Source: Robiginitomaculum sp.
Lineage (GTDB): Bacteria; Pseudomonadota; Alphaproteobacteria; Caulobacterales; Maricaulaceae
DNA: 52,719 bases
Assembly (NCBI GenBank): GCA_002733495.1
Contig: NVVV01000064.1
Span: forward strand, 1 to 52,719
Direction of reading: 5' to 3'
Part shown: piece after piece, positions 7,712 to 16,752 of the stretch
Layout of the letters: each line of letters opens with the position of its first letter
Numbering within the stretch: the first letter of the stretch is position 1
The notes under the pieces: model-generated
What the model saw: only the letters and a program-made list of their open reading frames with translations
What the model was told of the DNA's origin: nothing
The model's database searches: none
Position numbers and translations under genes: made by a program

Positions 7712-10042
7712 TTAGCGTTTTTTGTTTTGTGGACGTTCTTTGTTGGCTTTGTTGACAGAATTTAGAATGGTGTTTCTGTTCTTGACTAACTCTTGCTGAA
7801 ACCACTTCTGGTCCGTTACGTTGCCTGACACGTTCATAGGTGCGTTGATGGTTATGCCTCCACCGCCACCCATAGACATATCGTCACCGAACTTTTTGGA
7901 GTTGTCCTTAGACATAACCATTTCGCCTTTTTCAAGCATGTATGTACCATCGCGGGGAACGCCACCCATAGGCGTACCGTCATCGAATACACCGGCGATA
8001 GATGTACCAGCAATAACACCTGCAGTTGCATAGCCAAGTGCTCTAGCTGTTTCAGCTTGCGCGAGTTTTGCAGCGTAGTTAGGCACTGTTGGATCTACTG
8101 TCGCTTGTGACCAAGCTAAGTTTGCATTAACAATTGCCTGTGCTACTGCCACACCTTGTATAGCTAAGAATGCTAGTTTTTGTGCGTTGCTTGATTCTTC
8201 GTTGGTTTGACCTATGACGCTGGTAACAAGTGCGCCCGCTTCGGCCAAAAGACCTAGTGATACTTGCTGCGATTGAAGTACTTTGTTTTGTTCATCAACT
8301 TGGATTTGCGTTGACGCTTGAGCGTATTTTTTATCGATTTCATTTTTTGCCAACCAGTAAACTTCGTAGTCTATTAGCCCGTCTGAAAACGATGTGTCTA
8401 ACTCTGCTTGTTCTGCTAGCATTACCTCATGTGCTACAGCTCGTCTATCCGTGCTGTATTTCATGAATGCGGCTATGCTTTCTTGATACCTTTTATCCTC
8501 AAGCACTGCTTGCTGGTCGTTAATTGCCTTAGCAACTGCATCACTTGCGGCCATAGCTGTGGCAAGCTGTGCATCTAATTGCGGGGTGTTGGCGTCTTTT
8601 AAAGAGTCTTTTAGCTTGGTTGCTTCTGCAATGAATGCCTTGATGGTGTTCATCTGCAGGGTAAGACGTTTTAATAGTGGATCTTCTTCGCCGGTGTTGA
8701 ATCCGTCGAGAATACCCTTGATTTTTTCAGCCTCAGTACTTAACTTGCCTTCGTCAATAACTACTGTCGTGCCGGTTTTTTTAGATATATCTTCAAGCTT
8801 AACGCTAAGACCTTCAAGCGATTTTTGGGCCTCGACTGAGTACTTGGTTATCACATCAGCAAAATTAAATTCTTCATGTGACTTAATTATGTCTGTTCGT
8901 TCTTTGTTTAGATCATTTGTTTTTGACCTAGAGATTTCTAGCAGTGTATTAAGGGCTTGTTGACGTTTTACAGCGCCTTCTTCCCCTTTGAATGCAGCTC
9001 TTTTAGCATCCTTAATTTGAACTTCTAAATCGCGCCGCTTTAATACTTCATGTGTTAATTGCTGGTCTTGCTTGCTTGTATCTGCATCACCAACACCTTT
9101 GCCTGTAATGCTAGATGGAAGTGAATTTAATAACGATTGTATGCCTTGGGCAACTTGAGATATCGCGCCTAGAACAACTGATGCAAACGTCTTAGCTGCG
9201 ACTAATATCCCCTGCGATAAATTACCGCCACCAAGTTTTTTTAGTGCGGCTTCTGCTTGCGTTACCAATGTTCCAAAAGTCTTCTGAAACGTTGTGGCCA
9301 AGATGCCTAATGTGCTTCTAGATATCTCATCCCATAATATTTTAAGCTCGTAAAAGCTCTCGTACATACCGTTAATTTGACCAATGAACTGTGCGCTAGT
9401 ACCAGCCCCTAATTCTTTGGCTCTATCTTGGAATTCTTGAAGCGATTTACCGGACCGTGAAAGCGTAGTGCTTAGGCGAAACATTGAGTCGTTAATCTCA
9501 TCAGCCCAGAAACTAGCCTCGTTAGTGGTCATCTTATTTAGCTCTGCAGTAAATCGGTCTATCTGCTCTGCAGGCTTTAGGTCCGCCCATGTTTTAGCTT
9601 CTTGGCCTATACGGGTGAAGAAGTTAACCATCGTGCCGCCGCCCTTTGCAGCGTCGATAATACGGGCGTTAAGATCTTTCATGCCATCGGCTAGGTATTC
9701 TGTTTGAAGGCCAAGCGCATTAGTGACGTGTGACATTTGCGTGAACTGAGCTAGGCTAATACCGGCTTGATCTGATAGCCGTTGCATTTCGCGCTGTGCT
9801 TCATATGTCTTTACGGTGAATATACCAAGGGCCACAGCGCCTAGCGTCTTGGAAACAGCAGCGAACTTAGCTATAGACTTAGTAGCACTAGCCGTTTTCT
9901 TGGCTAACGCTTGTGATTGTTTGATCATTTTTTGCAGAGATTTGTTATATGTCTGCTCTGCTTTCTTAACTTGAATTATAAGCTTGTTAGCATTAACGCT
10001 CATGTCAATATTGACTGAGCCAACCGTAACAGTCTTTGCCAT
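7712..10042 (-). CDS. Tail tape measure protein, 776 aa
   Basis: Length, gene position after the frameshifted chaperone and composition identify the tape measure protein, which sets tail length and enters the membrane on infection. The first ~60 residues are a charged helix, followed by an Ala/Gly/Ile hydrophobic segment near residues 55-75, long coiled-coil stretches, a second hydrophobic region around 620-680, and a glycine-rich turn before a basic C-terminus ending PQNKKR. The ATG at 10042 follows an AGGTGGG ribosome site; an in-frame GTG three codons upstream overlaps that site and is less likely. Confidence 0.92.
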   Translation of the reverse strand: MAKTVTVGSVNIDMSVNANKLIIQVKKAEQTYNKSLQKMIKQSQALAKKTASATKSIAKFAAVSKTLGAVALGIFTVKTYEAQREMQRLSDQAGISLAQFTQMSHVTNALGLQTEYLADGMKDLNARIIDAAKGGGTMVNFFTRIGQEAKTWADLKPAEQIDRFTAELNKMTTNEASFWADEINDSMFRLSTTLSRSGKSLQEFQDRAKELGAGTSAQFIGQINGMYESFYELKILWDEISRSTLGILATTFQKTFGTLVTQAEAALKKLGGGNLSQGILVAAKTFASVVLGAISQVAQGIQSLLNSLPSSITGKGVGDADTSKQDQQLTHEVLKRRDLEVQIKDAKRAAFKGEEGAVKRQQALNTLLEISRSKTNDLNKERTDIIKSHEEFNFADVITKYSVEAQKSLEGLSVKLEDISKKTGTTVVIDEGKLSTEAEKIKGILDGFNTGEEDPLLKRLTLQMNTIKAFIAEATKLKDSLKDANTPQLDAQLATAMAASDAVAKAINDQQAVLEDKRYQESIAAFMKYSTDRRAVAHEVMLAEQAELDTSFSDGLIDYEVYWLAKNEIDKKYAQASTQIQVDEQNKVLQSQQVSLGLLAEAGALVTSVIGQTNEESSNAQKLAFLAIQGVAVAQAIVNANLAWSQATVDPTVPNYAAKLAQAETARALGYATAGVIAGTSIAGVFDDGTPMGGVPRDGTYMLEKGEMVMSKDNSKKFGDDMSMGGGGGITINAPMNVSGNVTDQKWFQQELVKNRNTILNSVNKANKERPQNKKR

Positions 10043-10087
10043 CTGTCCCACCTAATTGAAAAAGGATGCCATAAGGCACCCTATTTT

Positions 10088-10749
10088 TTATTTAAAAATA
10101 CTGCGTAACTGGTTGCCTAGAGCTATTTGGTTTTCTTCGTCCAAGTCCTCTAAATCAATATCTTTAGCATCTTTCAAGAAAGGGTATATATCATCGAAGG
10201 CAAGTACCTTTTGATCCTTTTTAGTTCGTTGTGAATTCATTATGCAACTCGCTATTGTGCCGCTCTGAATCCAACTTGAACTAGGTAGGAATGGTTTTTG
10301 TTGTTGTAGTAGGTATAGTTCGTCTAGTGTGCTGTAAGGTACTTCTGAAAACTGCTCTGGGGTTAATCCCCAGAACACCATCAACTCTAATGTGAATTGC
10401 TTGAATTTATCTTTCTTGAAATCGCTTATTACTTTTTTACGGATTTCTCATCAACGGCCACGGTCTGTGATAAATCTAATATTTTTGAGCCTAGCGTGAT
10501 AATGAAATTAAGATTTGATGAGACTGCCAGCTCCTTGGCGTGTTCCGGTTTGAACACCTTTTTACCCTTGTCATCTAGTACGCCGTGGACGATTGCAGTG
10601 GCAAAGAACATGTCCTGGTTATTCGAGTGTTGAGAAGCGTCAAGAAATTCGCTAACTGTAAGACCTACAACGTTAAATTTCCCAAAGCCTTCAACTTCAA
10701 TTGTCTCTTTTTTGCGTTTTAGTGCTTTTAACAGGCTAATTGCATTCAT
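10088..10749 (-). CDS. Tail assembly chaperone, long frameshift product (lambda gpGT-like), ~220 aa
   Basis: Reading the short chaperone frame to AAG at 10432, slipping back one base and continuing gives an open frame to 10088. The join reads KSVKK then VISDFKK and on through LMVFWGLTPEQFSEV. This makes a ~220-residue fusion of 106 + 114 residues, the typical gpG/gpGT arrangement just before the tape measure gene. The extension has no convincing independent start with a ribosome site at its head. gpGT binds the tape measure protein and recruits tube subunits. The coordinates span the whole fusion; the slip is at 10432-10438. Confidence 0.88.
10429..10749 (-). CDS. Tail assembly chaperone, short product (lambda gpG-like), 106 aa
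   Basis: The ATG at 10749 has an AAGGA ribosome site; longer in-frame starts lie within the previous gene. The protein is mostly helical and charged, with MNAISLLKALKRKK at its N-terminus. It ends AAA AAG TAA, exactly at a slippery heptamer, so most ribosomes make this short form and a fraction make the fusion. The ratio of the two controls tail assembly in known siphoviruses. Confidence 0.85.
   Translation of the reverse strand: MNAISLLKALKRKKETIEVEGFGKFNVVGLTVSEFLDASQHSNNQDMFFATAIVHGVLDDKGKKVFKPEHAKELAVSSNLNFIITLGSKILDLSQTVAVDEKSVKK
10432..10438 (-). promoter_or_regulatory. Programmed -1 frameshift site A AAA AAG
   Basis: On the minus strand the zero-frame codons GTA AAA AAG TAA form the classic slippery heptamer A AAA AAG right before the stop. 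The -1 frame is open from here to 10088. I see no strong downstream pseudoknot, so stimulation may come from the adjacent stop codon or an upstream SD-like element. Confidence 0.88.
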
Positions 10750-10924
10750 TTTTTGGTTCCTTAATAAAGCCTTCAACATATAATTGTTTGTGTTCGTCAA
10801 CGTGCGCTTGCTTAGGGTAAAAATCAAAGCCGTTAACGCTTACTAATGTTTTTTTAGAGATAGCCGCAATGACTTCTCGTATGGCCTGTGGGCTAGCCTC
10901 TGTTACTTGCGTAATCTTTATCAT
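10736..10924 (-). CDS. Small tail-module protein, 62 aa
   Basis: A 62-residue protein between the tail tube and chaperone genes, with an AAGGAAC ribosome site and an ATG at 10924. Its end overlaps the chaperone start, so the two are translationally coupled. The N-terminus (ITQVTEASPQAIREVIAAI) is a predicted helix and the rest is beta-like. No family recognised. Its place suggests an accessory role in tail assembly. Confidence 0.6.
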   Translation of the reverse strand: MIKITQVTEASPQAIREVIAAISKKTLVSVNGFDFYPKQAHVDEHKQLYVEGFIKEPKNECN

Positions 10925-10944
10925 GTTTGTTCCTTGATTAATAA

Positions 10945-10960
10945 GAGGGGCGAACCCCTC
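10945..10960 (-). terminator. Hairpin after tail tube gene (partial terminator or mRNA stabiliser)
   Basis: A 6-bp GAGGGG/CCCCTC stem closed on the minus strand by a stable UUCG loop lies just after the tail tube stop codon. Only a short TTATTAAT tract follows, so it is a weak terminator at best. A 3' hairpin of this kind can protect the abundant tube mRNA or limit readthrough. Confidence 0.55.
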
Positions 10961-10969
10961 CGAGTATTA

Positions 10970-11419
10970 TTAAGTTGCATCCACTTTTGTTGCAGCGCCA
11001 TGAACAACGATTGATACTGTGTATCGCACAATGTCATCTGCAGCAGCAGTTACACCGAAAGCTGAAACCTGACCGTCAAACATATAATCACTTGTACCTG
11101 TTCCATCTGTGTATCGAAGGTCAAACGATGCAGTGTCGCCATTTGCATATAATTCTTCTAACGCTGTTTGGCCTGCATCAGTTGTATTAGCCAAGAATTC
11201 AAAATCCAACTGACCGATATTCTTGGTAGTTGTGAAAGTGTTTACATAGCCTTCACCGTATACAGTTACTTCCGTTGTATTTGCTGCGTCTGCTAAGTCA
11301 CCCATCGATACAACGTCACCAACTGCTAAAGTAAATGTTGCGGGTACGATTACACCGGCTGTTAAGCTGTATAAAAGTTTCGTGTTAATGCCGCGTGTGC
11401 CGCGTCCAATACCAGCCAT
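10970..11419 (-). CDS. Major tail (tube) protein, 149 aa
   Basis: Compact, Thr/Ala/Gly-rich beta protein in the major tail protein slot, between the tail terminator and chaperone genes. The N-terminus (MAGIGRGTRGINTKL) is flexible, followed by repeated strands and a segment rich in acidic residues and threonine (YTDGTGTSDYMFDGQVSAF) typical of tube proteins. It polymerises around the tape measure to form the tail tube. The hairpin right downstream fits a highly expressed gene. Confidence 0.85.
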   Translation of the reverse strand: MAGIGRGTRGINTKLLYSLTAGVIVPATFTLAVGDVVSMGDLADAANTTEVTVYGEGYVNTFTTTKNIGQLDFEFLANTTDAGQTALEELYANGDTASFDLRYTDGTGTSDYMFDGQVSAFGVTAAADDIVRYTVSIVVHGAATKVDAT

Positions 11420-11429
11420 TTAAGACTCC

Positions 11430-11798
11430 TTAATTTAATGAGCGAACAGTAAAATCAATAACAAGTTCGAAGTTCTTATTGCTGTTCTGAAATTCCGTAT
11501 AACCGTTCATCGTCGAATCAATTACAGTCACGCCGCCGATATCACCAGAAAAGCCGTCTAAGGCGTCTATGATGGTTTCGCTGTGTGAATGGATGCTTCT
11601 GTAGCTGTTGCCGATTAGGTTGATTTGAATGCCAAAGGTGTAGCCCATAGGCTTGCCTTGGTTGGCATAGATTGGTAAGTCTCTAGATATAGAATTTGAT
11701 ATAACGAATGCGGGGTATGGTGTGTTTTCTGGTTTTCTGATTATGTATCCGTCTATACCTAGCAGGTTGGTTAAATATGCTAGTAGCTCTTGGTTCAT
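11430..11798 (-). CDS. Tail terminator / completion protein (DUF3168, gpU-like), 122 aa
   Basis: The helix at the N-terminus, the GYTFGIQINLIG strand, the helix SHSETIIDALDGFSG, and the final strand LVIDFTVRSLN match the layout of small tail-completion proteins. Order (HK97 gp10-like gene, this gene, tube protein) is the standard one. The ATG overlaps the stop of the preceding gene by four bases (ATGA). It probably caps the tail and joins it to the head. Confidence 0.75.
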   Translation of the reverse strand: MNQELLAYLTNLLGIDGYIIRKPENTPYPAFVISNSISRDLPIYANQGKPMGYTFGIQINLIGNSYRSIHSHSETIIDALDGFSGDIGGVTVIDSTMNGYTEFQNSNKNFELVIDFTVRSLN

Positions 11799-12376
11799 CT
11801 ACTCCCCTTAGTCGCTCTCCTCATGGTTGCAGCCCAACGCTTTTCTAATGTGCTAGCGAAAACGTCATATGCCGGTTGCGCTCCATGAAACAGAGCTTGT
11901 CTTAGGAATGGTTGTGCCTTTGCTCTGCCAATTTTTCTAAACGTTGCTTCGATAGCGCCGTTCACAATCTTGGTCCTAGGCTGCACGAATTCATCACGAC
12001 CATATTCAACGGCTGCAATGTATTGCGATGCGTAACCAGCAGAGCCAACGATACGTCTTGCGACAATACCTTTGCTTTGTAAGCGTCTGCTCATTGCGCT
12101 AGCTTCTCTAAGTCCTGATTTATCTTTAAGGGATATCGCCTTTCGATATGCTGGTTCGGTAGCCCTTATTTCAGATCTAATAGATGGTGCGCGTAACAAG
12201 GCACGTTTATATATAACGTTGTTGGCTAGTCGTAGTGAGTACCGGATATCTAAAAGGCTTCGATTAGTTTTGCTCTTGTAAGACGAACCAACAGCATCCC
12301 ACATCGATTGCATTTCTTTATAAATTTCAGGTAAGCTACGTTTGCCCTTGTAAACCAAGTCGCTGCTGATTTGCAA
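11795..12376 (-). CDS. HK97 gp10-like head-tail / tail component, 193 aa
   Basis: Basic, helical protein with the recognisable plan of the HK97 gp10 family: an N-terminal helix, an arginine-rich middle (RIVGSAGYASQYIAAVEYGRDEF), then a PFLRQALF motif and a basic C-terminal helix. It takes part in joining or completing the tail. Its start lies inside the head-closure gene by 41 bp, so translation is likely coupled. Confidence 0.8.
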   Translation of the reverse strand: MQISSDLVYKGKRSLPEIYKEMQSMWDAVGSSYKSKTNRSLLDIRYSLRLANNVIYKRALLRAPSIRSEIRATEPAYRKAISLKDKSGLREASAMSRRLQSKGIVARRIVGSAGYASQYIAAVEYGRDEFVQPRTKIVNGAIEATFRKIGRAKAQPFLRQALFHGAQPAYDVFASTLEKRWAATMRRATKGSR

Positions 12377-12692
12377 AATGAACTCCCGCTACCATTAATT
12401 CCCTGTCCCGAAAATCAATATTTCGAACACCGGTTATCTGAAATTCCTTACCACGAAACAATATGATCATGTCTTGGTATTCCAGTTCAATGGACCTCGA
12501 ATATCGGATTTTGAAATCAACAAACGTAGCCGCTGAATATTCAGAACCTAATACCATTTCGGAAGCGTCTTTTGCTTTAGCAACGCAATAAACGTTTTTT
12601 CCCCATAGCTCGTACTGTGCTTCGCCGTACTCGTCTTTCGTTGGGCTTGGCCTATACACTTGTACGCGATGGCGCATTTCACCGGCTCTCAT
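12336..12692 (-). CDS. Head-closure / head-tail adaptor protein, 118 aa
   Basis: The start MRAGEMRHRVQVYRP, the segment DEYGEAQYELW, and the ending EFQITGVRNIDFRDRELMV are the signatures of the phage head closure family (SPP1 gp16-like, TIGR01563-type). It sits between the connector and the gp10-like gene, as expected. The ATG overlaps the last base of the preceding stop. It closes the head after packaging and forms the docking surface for the tail. Confidence 0.85.
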   Translation of the reverse strand: MRAGEMRHRVQVYRPSPTKDEYGEAQYELWGKNVYCVAKAKDASEMVLGSEYSAATFVDFKIRYSRSIELEYQDMIILFRGKEFQITGVRNIDFRDRELMVAGVHFANQQRLGLQGQT

Positions 12693-13273
12693 TATCCGAA
12701 TCTCCTAAGCTTGTATTTATCCAATAAATACTTATGGGACATAGACAAGTTCGAGACAGTTACACCCTGACCTACAACGCTATCCTCTCTTGATTCGTAC
12801 ATCGTCCCAATTAGCAACAGAATGGCTTGCTTGATTGGTGTCGGCACTTCATCATCTGCCCAGCCAGTCATAAACGTGACTTGCCATCTAAACGGATATT
12901 CGTTACGGATTGCGTCACGGCCATCCTTGGTTAGATTTAATGAACCTGTAACGTTGTTGAAATTGTATAGCGTAGGGTCTAGAACAAACCTTGATCCGTC
13001 ATCGTCACGTTGGTTTTCGTATGTGACTTCTGAAATTGAGTTAGCCGCGCCTTGGGGCAACTTCATGTCAACTCGATCTGTTTGGATTAATATTTCACTC
13101 TCTAATATGTGACGATTTAGATATTTTTCGGCAACATCTTTAGCAACAACTATTAGTGTCTGGATGTAGTCGTTATCGTAATCGTCTTGTATTCGCAAGT
13201 GATGCCTAGCCTCCTCAAGGGAAACTAGGTAATCCAAATCAGAAGCAGTTGACAATGTAATGTAATCAAACAT
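12692..13273 (-). CDS. Head-tail connector (HK97 gp6-like), 193 aa
   Basis: The N-terminal segment SLEEARHHLRI and the downstream helix DDYDNDYIQTLIVVAKDVAEKYLNR are hallmarks of gp6-like connector proteins that form a ring under the portal. The last third (PTPIKQAILLLIGTMYESRE) is also typical. The ATG at 13273 follows GAGGT by 7 bases; the TTG two codons upstream is a weaker start. It lies directly after the capsid gene. Confidence 0.85.
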   Translation of the reverse strand: MFDYITLSTASDLDYLVSLEEARHHLRIQDDYDNDYIQTLIVVAKDVAEKYLNRHILESEILIQTDRVDMKLPQGAANSISEVTYENQRDDDGSRFVLDPTLYNFNNVTGSLNLTKDGRDAIRNEYPFRWQVTFMTGWADDEVPTPIKQAILLLIGTMYESREDSVVGQGVTVSNLSMSHKYLLDKYKLRRFG

Positions 13274-13291
13274 TGTCAACCTCTTTGAGTG

Positions 13292-14530
13292 CTATGCAGT
13301 TGGTATGTCAGTTGCTTGGATAATTACCTTGATTGCATCGTGATTAAACACGCACTCGCCTAAACGCCATTCATGGTAAAGAATGGTTGTACCTTTAACT
13401 GTGTACGGGTCTTGGATCATGTTGTCTGAACCAGAAACAGGAAGGATACGGAATGCTTGGCTAAGATTACCGAAGATAATCGGAGTTGCGTTCTTTTCAC
13501 CAGCATCAGGCATGTAGTCTTCAATCATGATAGGGAAACCTAGAAGCGTCATACCAAATCCAGCCGTCCAGTTTGACATTAGTAACGGATTGCCATCAGC
13601 GTCTTTGATTTTCATCAGTTCCGCTTGTGTGCGGCGATTCATTACCCAGCTTGAACCCTGCAACCAACGACTGTTAAGGGTCGTAACGCAGTCGATGAAA
13701 AAGTCTAAGATATCGCTTGAGTCAGTACCGAATGAGCCGTTTGTTCCGGTAGGAATTACTTGGTAAATATCTGGTAAGCGATCTGCTGCTCCGCCGTCTG
13801 TTAAGCCATCTTCTTTGAGTGCTTCTGCGAACGTATTAGATAAATCAATACGGCTGTTTAGGATGCCGCGCATATCACCTGCAGTTGTACCGTCACCGAA
13901 TAGAATTTGTTGAGCAACGTAGCGCATTTCTTCATCTGCAAGCAAACGGCGTAAATCAGAAACGATGTTTATATGCGGGTCCAAAGCAGCTTCATTCGAA
14001 TATTGTGGGCTTGAGTAAACTTTAATAAACTCACCAACTACTTCTTTGTATTCTTGTGTGCCTGTTTTACTTGGTGAATCTGCACCAACAACGTTTTCAG
14101 CACCGGCTGCTACTGTTGGGTAGCTTTGTAGAACAGGTTGACGGTATCGCGTTGAGCCAACAGATAACGAACCAACCATACCTGTAATAGAAGTAGGTTC
14201 TCGCATTTGCTCGATTACCATGCGGCCCATTTCTTCATCAATTAACTGATAACCATTTTCAGGGCCGTTGGCAGGGTCGCCGTTACCTACGTGCAAGATT
14301 TTCTGCTGGTTAGCTGAGAATCGTTCGAAGTCCTTTGTGCCATCTTCAAACCATGAACGCAAAGCATCGTCCATCATCTTTTCTTTCTTTTCTTTAGTCA
14401 TTTCAACTTTAGGCTGTGCGTTTAAAGCGCGAGCTTTTTCTGTTGCAAGTTCAGTTTCAACGTGGCCGATTTTTGTTTCTAATGATTTGATGGTCGTGTC
14501 CATACCTTCAAGAATTTCTTTGTATTCCAT
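13292..14530 (-). CDS. Major capsid protein (HK97 fold), 412 aa
   Basis: The N-terminal ~90 residues form a coiled coil (KSLETKIGHVETELATEKA), the delta domain used as an internal scaffold and removed by the protease encoded upstream. The following region begins with an ENGYQLIDEEMGR-type motif and keeps classic HK97 elements, including WVMNRRTQAELMKIKD and GFPIMIEDYMP, where related capsids have a 'G.PV.....MP' motif. An AAGGAAAA ribosome site precedes the ATG. The 108-bp gap to the protease gene holds a 9-bp imperfect hairpin but no clear terminator. Operon order portal-protease-capsid is as in HK97. Confidence 0.93.
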   Translation of the reverse strand: MEYKEILEGMDTTIKSLETKIGHVETELATEKARALNAQPKVEMTKEKKEKMMDDALRSWFEDGTKDFERFSANQQKILHVGNGDPANGPENGYQLIDEEMGRMVIEQMREPTSITGMVGSLSVGSTRYRQPVLQSYPTVAAGAENVVGADSPSKTGTQEYKEVVGEFIKVYSSPQYSNEAALDPHINIVSDLRRLLADEEMRYVAQQILFGDGTTAGDMRGILNSRIDLSNTFAEALKEDGLTDGGAADRLPDIYQVIPTGTNGSFGTDSSDILDFFIDCVTTLNSRWLQGSSWVMNRRTQAELMKIKDADGNPLLMSNWTAGFGMTLLGFPIMIEDYMPDAGEKNATPIIFGNLSQAFRILPVSGSDNMIQDPYTVKGTTILYHEWRLGECVFNHDAIKVIIQATDIPTA

Positions 14531-14638
14531 GTGGAATTTTCCTTATATATTTGAATTGAGTTTTTTCGAGGGGGGTATTACGTTGACTAACCATCGCGGT
14601 TAATCGAGGGGCTTATACACATCGCGTATACAAGGTAT

Positions 14639-15397
14639 TTATTTAAGGTATCGAGAGTACTTAGCCCTGATATCTTGAATTTCTTTCTGGCTTGCCTTTG
14701 CTGCTTCATCTGCAATTACTTGCTGTTCTGCAGCCTTTGTTTCCATCAAGCCGGTTAATTTTTCGTAATGCGCTTCAACGATTTCACCGAGGTTAATTTC
14801 TGTTTCGATTACTTCCGGTTCTTGCATGTACTTGGCTGCAACCGTTTTGGCTTGCTTGTTTGTCATGCCTGAATCTTTAAACAGTTTTTCAATGTCTCTA
14901 CGGCTTGGTAGCTCGTCATGGTCCAGTAATGTTTTAACCACTTCGATTCGAGACTGGTCATTGCATGGCATGGTTACTAGCGATGTTTCGCGTAGCTTTA
15001 GCTCTTGAAGTAAGTTGCACTTACTCAATGAGTCCCATTTCTCTTTAATCACTGAGTAACCGATAGAGATACCGGTAATTGCGCCCTGCTTAACTAATGC
15101 GAGTACTTCTTTACCAAGCGTTGTTTCAGTGTTGATTTTGCCTTTGCCGTACAAGCCGTGATCGTCTTCGTAGATTTCTTCCCATACGCCAAGAACCTGC
15201 TTCTGGTCGTGTTGGTACAGCATCGGTAACTTGCGGCCTGACTCTTGAATTTCTTTAAGTGAGTTTTTAAATGCGGCTGGTTGCGTGTTATCTAGTACGT
15301 GGTCAATGAAGTTAAACGTATTCAAGTAGCCTTCAATGTGGCCCTCGTCTGATACCTGTTTAATATCGAAATTTAGCTCTTTGTTCTTAATTGTCAT
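14639..15397 (-). CDS. Prohead maturation protease (HK97 family, S78-like), 252 aa
   Basis: Catalytic features can be seen: His63 in MLYQHDQKQVLGVW and Ser111 in GAITGISIGY, each in its usual context. A KLRETSLVTMPCN-type strand follows. The C-terminal ~80 residues are helical and charged, as in scaffold-like tails of these proteases. It cleaves the delta domain of the capsid protein inside the prohead. Its start overlaps the portal gene by 11 bp. Confidence 0.92.
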   Translation of the reverse strand: MTIKNKELNFDIKQVSDEGHIEGYLNTFNFIDHVLDNTQPAAFKNSLKEIQESGRKLPMLYQHDQKQVLGVWEEIYEDDHGLYGKGKINTETTLGKEVLALVKQGAITGISIGYSVIKEKWDSLSKCNLLQELKLRETSLVTMPCNDQSRIEVVKTLLDHDELPSRRDIEKLFKDSGMTNKQAKTVAAKYMQEPEVIETEINLGEIVEAHYEKLTGLMETKAAEQQVIADEAAKASQKEIQDIRAKYSRYLK

Positions 15398-16733
15398 TTG
15401 CTGGTCCTTTCGGTTTTGGGGCGTTCATTTCGGCTTCATTCATGACCATCTGTTGATCTGCAGCCATTTGCGTTGTCTCCGCTGCCATGTTTGTCTGGTC
15501 GCGTAGTTCTTGCCTTATTTCCGCCGCTTCTTCCCATGTACCGAATTCGGCATTATTGGTTGCAACTTGGAACACATCGGCCCCTTCTTCTGGGTTCATT
15601 CCAAACTTCTGTCTTATTTCGTTAACTGAAATAGCACCGAGTTTTGCCAAGCCATCCATAACTTGAACTAGGCTTAATGAATCACCACGTAGATATTCGT
15701 TAGTGTCGAATTCAACCACGTAGTTATCAGGTAACATTTCTGTTAGTGCTGTTTCTATCTTTCTTATAAGGGGTAGCAATGCGTGACGTAAGAACTGCAG
15801 ATTGTTGTTTTCAACGTTGGAATACGTTTGTGCAGAGGTATCATTTAACATGTGGACCGGTACACGGAAGATTGACGCTATCTGTTCACGACTGAAATTA
15901 GCCAGTTCCATAACTTGAGCGTCTTGATGGCTCATAGACATAGACTGATATTTAGCGCCGCCTTCCATAATCAGGATTTTGCCTGCTTGGTTTACACCTT
16001 GGAAATCTTTGTATGAGTCCTGTAAACGTGCGTATTGCTCATCGTCTAGCGTGTCGCCTGAATCATTACCCAAACTGACAATACCGCTCATCATTGCTGA
16101 ATTTTCATAGGTCTTAGCTGAATATCGCTGATTCGCTATGCCAAGGCCGATTGCTTCACCGGCTTGCTGGATTGGTGAAAAGCCTTTGATACCATCAGGC
16201 GAAAATAGCTTGATGTGCATAACTTCTTCTTGGGGGAATACTTGATCTCCACCTGTACGATCATTCCGTGTATATGTGTAATAAACGCGCCCTTCTGCGT
16301 TCATATCAACATTGACGTTATTCGGGTATCTGAACGGTACAAGCTGAGAAATCGTACCCCCAACCATTACTTTGTATGCGTAGGCATTACCGAATAGAGA
16401 AAGGTTTGAAATGGTTGTTTCTACGAACTCTTGCATGGTTGACTGTTCGCAAGGTCGCTCTGTAAATAGTTTGTGGAATCTATGGCCACGACTTACTTTT
16501 GTTTTAAGCTCACCATCAATCGAATATACATAAACCGGTAAACTTGCAATCGTTTCGCTTAGGATTCGATTGCATGTGTATACGTCTACCTGTCTCATGC
16601 TTGATGTATAATTTACGTCTACACCGGCATGTTTGTTATTACCTAATCGCCCACCAAGAACAGCATCAATGTAAGGTGAATTCTTGACCTGTGCTTTGGA
16701 TTGAATTGGCTCACCTTTATGATCCAATATCAT
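15387..16733 (-). CDS. Portal protein (HK97 family), 448 aa
   Basis: Several portal motifs are visible: VDVYTCNRILSETIASLP near the start, SLFGNAYAYK, EEVMHIKLFSPDG, GLSPIQ-like GFSPIQQAGEAI, and SREQIASIFRVPVHMLND. The C-terminus is Met/Gln/Ala-rich and flexible. An AAGGAAC ribosome site precedes the ATG. It forms the dodecameric DNA channel at one capsid vertex and contacts the terminase. Confidence 0.94.
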   Translation of the reverse strand: MILDHKGEPIQSKAQVKNSPYIDAVLGGRLGNNKHAGVDVNYTSSMRQVDVYTCNRILSETIASLPVYVYSIDGELKTKVSRGHRFHKLFTERPCEQSTMQEFVETTISNLSLFGNAYAYKVMVGGTISQLVPFRYPNNVNVDMNAEGRVYYTYTRNDRTGGDQVFPQEEVMHIKLFSPDGIKGFSPIQQAGEAIGLGIANQRYSAKTYENSAMMSGIVSLGNDSGDTLDDEQYARLQDSYKDFQGVNQAGKILIMEGGAKYQSMSMSHQDAQVMELANFSREQIASIFRVPVHMLNDTSAQTYSNVENNNLQFLRHALLPLIRKIETALTEMLPDNYVVEFDTNEYLRGDSLSLVQVMDGLAKLGAISVNEIRQKFGMNPEEGADVFQVATNNAEFGTWEEAAEIRQELRDQTNMAAETTQMAADQQMVMNEAEMNAPKPKGPANDN

Positions 16734-16752
16734 AGATGTTCCTTATTGTTAT

